Source: Candidatus Omnitrophota bacterium (GTDB lineage Bacteria; Omnitrophota; Omnitrophia; Omnitrophales; Aquincolibacteriaceae). Taken from it: a stretch of DNA of 7,732 bases. The first letter of the stretch is position 1, and each line of letters opens with the position of its first letter. Below the pieces are notes generated by a model. The model worked only from the letters and a program-made list of their open reading frames with translations. It did no database searches and was not told the DNA's origin. The translations under genes and the position numbers were made by a program. The stretch is taken from assembly GCA_023247135.1 (NCBI GenBank), contig JAHFHB010000060.1, positions 1,203 to 8,934 of the forward strand, given 5' to 3'. Below are positions 1 to 6,000 of this stretch, piece by piece.

Positions 1-3000
1 TTCTGCACGATGAGCTTGAGGAAGTCAAAGACCGGGATATTTTTGTGCGGGTGGAAAGCAGCGCCATGCCCGATTACCGGATCCGGCTCAATGCGCGGCG
101 CCAGGTGGAAGAGGTTTGGACGCTGAATAAAAATGAGGCGGGGGACGTGATTGTCGAAGATCGCCATGTGCTGCTCAAAGAAAATTTTGCCTGGCCAGAG
201 GAAATGTCTTATGAAAAATTTGCGGACTTGATTGGGAAAAGGCGCGGACTTTACAGTGCTCTGATCACTCAGCGGGTTTTTAGCGAGCACGGCAGCCCTG
301 TGCTGCGGGTAGAAATCGAAAACTCCGAGACGGAGGGTGCTCAGGTCAAAGGTATTCAGACTTACGTGCGGCAGGCGGACGGCCCTGAACAGATTCTGGA
401 ACATGCGCTCTACCGGCAGGATGCCGAATTCCATCCGGAGTGGACGTTGACAGACTGGCAGACCCGTGCCGGCGATCGTGCGCCGCCGCCAGCGCCGCTC
501 GCAAAGAGCGACGAACTGCCGACAGAATGGGCGCGCTCGACCTCTTTCAAAATCGGAGATAAAAAGAAAAAAGGTTTATCGGCGGACATCGTTTATTTTA
601 AACCGGACGCGACGGTGGAAACGGTAGAGGATTTAAAGGCCGGGAACGAAGTTCCTGTGGTGATGGTCGGAGAAATCGAGCGCATTGCCCGCAGCGTTTT
701 TGGTCCCACGGATGATGAGTTTTATGAAGATGAGCACCTTTTGCCCGGGAATGCGGCCAATTTTTTGTATGATTTACGGGATGTCATTGGAAGCGGCGAT
801 GTGCGTCTCCCGGCGGCCGAGGAGAAAGAAACTTTTTGGGCGCAGCACAGCGGCCTTTTTTCGGAACACTTCAAGAGCCGTACTTTTTTTCAGGTCGCGG
901 GTGAGTTTGAAAATCCGGTACTGAAAATCGAACTGGATCCCATGACGGGGAAGGTTTTTAAAATCATCCGGTTCAAGCATGATGAAAACGGCAAACTTGT
1001 TTCACAGGATGCCTGGACCCCAAGGCGGGAGCTGAAGGTGCGTCTGCGTTCCACGGATCCCGGCGTGTTGTATCAAACCGCACCGGGTGATGCGGCGCCT
1101 GATAGACCTGAGAACTGGAGTTTGGAAACCTGGTTGGCGCGGCTTAGCAGCGTGGCCGATCACACGCAACGCACCTGGTTCGATTCCAACGGCGCGGAAC
1201 AACTTTCGCTTGATTTGAACGCCGCAGCTGCTTCAGAGGGTGCGGAGAGTTCTGCCGGACTTGTGATCACCGGGGCCCGTCTGTTGAGCGGTACGGGGCA
1301 GAGACCGGTCTTTACGATTTATCCGGATCTTTTACGCACAGTTCCGTTTCAGCCGCGCAAGGATTTAAACGGTTGGCGCGAGAAACTGCAGCCGCTCTTG
1401 CCTTTATTTTCCGCATCCGGGCGCATTCTGCCGGCGGCCGAGGGTCTGGAAAGGCTTGAGACAATCGTGCGCAAAACCATCGGGGCTGCGTATTACGATC
1501 CCAAACGCCTCGCGGCAAAAATCCAGGCTGTGCGGGCCAAAATCGACCACGAAAAGGCGCTTCTCGATCTGGCGCTGGCGACGTATCAAACTTATCTTGA
1601 GACCGGACACATCGCCGCCTCAGCGACTCATGAACTGCGGGATTTCATCGAGATGCGCATCGATCCGGCGCTTGAGAAATGGGTGGGGCCGCTGGAAGGC
1701 GTTCTCAGTGATTCCTGGCATACGGTCCTTCCGAGACACATGGCCTTTTTGATGCAGTCTGAGATCCAGCGCCAGTTAAAATTTTCTGACGACAAGCTTG
1801 CCATCATCAAACTTTTTCTGCGGCCGATTCCCGCCAGCGCGCTTACGCCGGAAGAAGCGATACAGTTTGCCAAACTCATGACCGCCGCGGAGCCGGAGTC
1901 TGAAACGGCGGCGGCCGCTGATGAGGCGGAGGACGAGTCTTTGGCCTCCGAAGCTTCCCTGCCCCTGACGACTCAACCTTTAAGCACGCTTGCGGACAAA
2001 CTGCGCTGGGCGCTTGAAACGGTCAGCCTTACAGAGGGAATCTACAAAGAGCATCTGGCGCTTCTGCGCATGCTCGGGGTGGATATGAAGCAGTACGCGC
2101 AGCAACTCTCGGATTTGAGTTCCGCGAAAACGTCTGAGTCTTTAGCGGGCCAGCTCGAGAAAAATTTATTCTCTCTCAAGACCAAGGGCTGGCTTTCGGC
2201 TTTGTGGACCTTGGATTACGTGCGCCATCTGGGACTGCCGGTGGCCCGTGCCTATGACGCGGGTAGTTTTCTTTTCGCCGCGGCGCAGGCCAAGCCCGGA
2301 GCGCTGAGCCCGTCTGCTGAAATCCTGGATGGTGAAGACCACCCGGTGCTGACACACATGCGGGCCAACTCAGATTCGCCGCGCTGGAATCCGGCGCCGG
2401 TTTTAAAGCTCGAAGATGCGCTTGCGGATAAAGCCCAGCAGGGAAAGTATCAGCTCGTCACGTCCTTTTTCAGGCTGCAAAGCCAAACGCCCGAGCAAAT
2501 CGCGGCCTTTCTGAAATCGGCTCACAACCTTTTGCAAACGGGTGGGCATGTCTTGATCACGCTGCCCGCGCAGTTAATCCTGGAAGATGCCGGTTTGGCG
2601 CAGGTCAAAGCCCTGGGTTTTAACATCAAGCAGGGGTTTGCCAGCAACCGTTTGCAGGACGCGGCCCGTGAACTTTTACTGAAAGGCCGAAGCAACGCCG
2701 GAGATCTGGATGCCGCGGCCCGGGCAGAAGCGGGGATTTACGGCCGCGGTTTTTATGTGCTGGATCTGGAAAAAACAGCTGAAGCGCCTGCCTTGAATTC
2801 GCCTCTTGACCAGCTCGTTTTTACAAACTGGCATCACGATGTGCTGGTCCGTGACGAAAACCCCAGAACATCCTCTGAACGGGTGCTCGTAAGCGATGAC
2901 CGCGAGCAGGCCCGGGTTTTGGCGCGGATCCGGCCGCAAGACCTCGAGTCGGTGCCTTTGCAGGAGCATCTTCCGGCGACTTTGGGGGGACTCCTCGAAG

Positions 3001-6000
3001 CGACGGCGGAACAGCGCCGTATCCGGATGGCTTATCACACGCGCATTTTGAATCTGGTCCATCGCTACCGGCACCTGCTGCTTGTGCGTGTGAAGGACAG
3101 CCGTCGCAATTCAATTTTACAACTGCTCGGGGCTTTTTATGAGGATGTTCCTCCACCGCGTGAGAATCTTGCAGAAACATCGCCCGCTACCTTCTGGAAT
3201 CAGCCGCTTGAAAATCCGGAGTCGATCTGGAACGAATCTCTTTTTGCCGCGGCGAAAAGCGCTTACGACACACTCTTGAATGAATATCTGGTGCTGGGGC
3301 TTTATCCGGCCGGCACTCAGTCGCCCGGCTTTGATTATGAAAATCTGTTCAGCGACCGCTGGGCCAAGCTGCTGCTCAAAAAATATAACCAGCGTTTTGC
3401 CGACGACACGTATTTGTTTGAGGAAGAATCCCAGCGTGCCCGGGTGCCCGTGATTTATGCAAAGTGGCGCAAGGCCGAGGAACCGCTGACGGAAGAAGAA
3501 ATTGAAGTCTGGTCTTCGCTGCGCGCGGCCATGCGTGAATTTCACGAAGTGCTCGAGCAGATTGAACAGGGACAGCGCGGTTTGCGCAGTCAAAAAATCC
3601 TGGAATCCGGATTCAGCCCGAGTTTGGGCCGTGACCCCTACGATTTTTCCGCTGCGCTGGCAGCCGAGCAAATTCTTCAAGACGTGGATCAGCATCCAGG
3701 CGGAGCTTATTTCGACATGTTTTCCGGTAAAGGCGTGTTGATGCACGCGCTGCATGATCTGCAAGAGAGCCGGCCGGCCGCAGCGCGGCGTATTCCCAAT
3801 GGCACCGACTTTACCCTTTATCAGGCGGATCCCAATGCGGAGGATCTGACGGTGACGCCGCCGGGAGACTGGGAAAAAGCGGCGGGGCTTGTGCGTCTTG
3901 AAGCGGGGCTTGACGGATTGCCCAAGGGCATCGCGCGTCTCGATCTTGTGCACAAGATCCGCATTCTGACTTTGATCAATGTTCTGCATCGCATGAATCC
4001 TGCCGAAATGCACCGTTTTTTTCTGCAGGCCGCGGAACTTTTGCAAAATAATGGCCGCCTGCTTTTAACGCTTCCAAACGGCATGGAAATGAGCGCGGCG
4101 ATGCGCGAAGCGCTTTTCAAAATGGGCTTTCAGCTGAATCCGCCGCGCCGGGGTGTTACTCAGATTTCGGAGCCATGGCTGGATCAGGTCGAACAGCGGG
4201 TGCTGGAAACTTACGGGGATGCCCAGTTGGCGCGCCGGGTCCGTGCGAATGTCAAAAGCACAAGCCGGCGGCGTTTTTCAATGATTGAACTGACGCTGGA
4301 CCACGACCGTTATGCCCAGGGCCAAATCGAGAACCTAAGCCAGGAAAGTTTCAGGCTTGACCGGCCGGTGCGCAGGAAAAAAGGCGCGGACGATTCGCAA
4401 GTTGCGCCGCCGCCTGCGATACCCTCGGCACGTCCCGATGTTTTGCGCACGCGCCGCGAAGTCCTGAACGCTTTACACCAAAGCGATGCCGGCGGACGTT
4501 TCCAGGTGAAGGCGCTGCCCGAGAGCCAGCTTGTGGATCGCGCTCAGGCGCAGGATCTCTTTCCTGAAATTCAAAGCGAGAATGCGCTGGAGCATCTCTA
4601 TCGCAACCGCGCGTTTTTTTCGGATCCGGCCCATGCCCATGAGGCGGTGCGGTTGATCGAGGAAAATTACGACTACTGGCGTTTTGGCACCCGGCAATTC
4701 CGGGCAGGAGACATGCAGAGACTGCGGCAGCTCTATGTCCAGGGACCGGAGGTGCCGCGAAAAGCCAACCGGTTTTTTACAAAAGAAGAGTTGTTGGGTC
4801 TGGCGGCGGGCCGCAAGGAACCGCCTTTTGATTCATTGCGTGATAAGCTGGACAAACAATTGCCAAAAATCCAGGACTTTGAAGTGCTGGCGTTTGCGCC
4901 CGGTGTGTATGCCGGCAAAGCCCCGGCGCTGTCCGTGCCGGTACCGGAGAGTGCAGAGCCCTCGCTTTTGCACCTGCTGCAAAGGGCGTCAGCGGTCCAG
5001 CCGGTCTGGTCGATCCAGCGTTTCGCTTCACTGGAACAGTTTCTTGCCCAGCGGCAAGCGCAGCCGGGCATCCGCCGCGTGACGGAACTTTTGCGCAAGC
5101 CGCCGCGGCCTGTGGTCAGCCGCGTGGGAGCGCCGTGGACGAATGAAGCGGTTTGGGCGCAGGCGCTTGAGATGCGTGAAACGCCCTGGCAGGCTTATTT
5201 AGCGGCGCTGCAAAACACGGATTGGGCGGCTCCGGCGCTTGAACATCTCCTGCCTTTTTCTCTCTACATCGCATCGCTTTACCAGTTGATTCGTGATCAC
5301 CCCGAGCGCGGAGTGATTTTGCCCGACGGAGAATACCTGAGAGCGTTTATTCAGCTGGCCGCGCTGAATCATTTAAGCCCGGAAGATTTTACCCAGCGCC
5401 TGCAGACGTTTTCGGGATCGTTCTGGATCGACTTGCAGAAACTGCCGCCGGAGATGCAGGACCTGATTGAAAGAATCAATAGTTTTGAGGAAGAAGAAAC
5501 CGAGCGCGAACGCAGACAAAAGGACGGTGCGGAATTTGGCGCGGCGTTTCACCGGGATTACTTTCAGATCAGAGAGCTGATGACCGGATTTTTGAGTGAG
5601 CAGGCGCAGGGGTTTGGGGACTATGGAATAAGGCTGATGGATTTTGCGGGTACGGATCTGGACCGGCTGATTTTACTTGAGGCCGTTTTGGATGATGTGC
5701 TCATGAGCGGGGAGTATCCGGCCGAGCGCATGCAAAGCCTGCAAAAAATAGTGGAGGACCGGTACCTGGCGCTTGTCTACGCCAACCCGGACAGGGCGTT
5801 CAGAGTGATCCAGCGCATGAGCGTATTGACGGGGCTCGGCAATCTGGCGTTTGGTGAAAGGGCCCACCTGGCCGCCTTTGCGTCGGCGCGCCTTCGCGAA
5901 TTTTTCGACCGCTTCGGCGTCCGCACTGCGGTGAAACAGGCTTTCTCCGGACAGGATCCTGAAATAATTTTGGCGCGGCTTATCACGAATGCGCATTTGC

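Noticed and set aside
3..600. A gene start inside the window at an in-frame ATG such as base 66
   Set aside because: The frame is open upstream to the window edge with the same codon use, there is no ribosome binding site ahead of the ATG, and starting there would cut through repeat unit 1.
1890..1958. GC-rich low-complexity DNA as a possible DNA repeat
   Set aside because: The bias is explained by Ala (GCG/GCC) and Glu/Asp codons of a protein linker; no DNA unit is repeated.
3117..4046. A 309-codon antisense open frame
   Set aside because: Its codons are in exact register with the sense codons, so it stays open simply because the sense frame happens to have no TTA, CTA or TCA there. The translation is rich in Arg, His, Phe and Gln without domain texture, its start would be TTG, and it lies inside the well-supported sense gene, covering methyltransferase-like domain 2.
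4684..5098. Overlapping open frames of 84-132 codons on both strands
   Set aside because: These lie inside the giant sense frame, have Cys/Arg/Ser-rich or Pro/Ala-rich translations typical of out-of-frame GC-rich coding sequence, and have no operon context.
5238..5301. A possible transmembrane helix in the Leu/Phe/Tyr-rich stretch near residues 1748-1765
   Set aside because: It contains His, Ser and Gln at helix-face spacing and is flanked by similar amphipathic helices. The uninterrupted hydrophobic run is too short for a confident membrane span.
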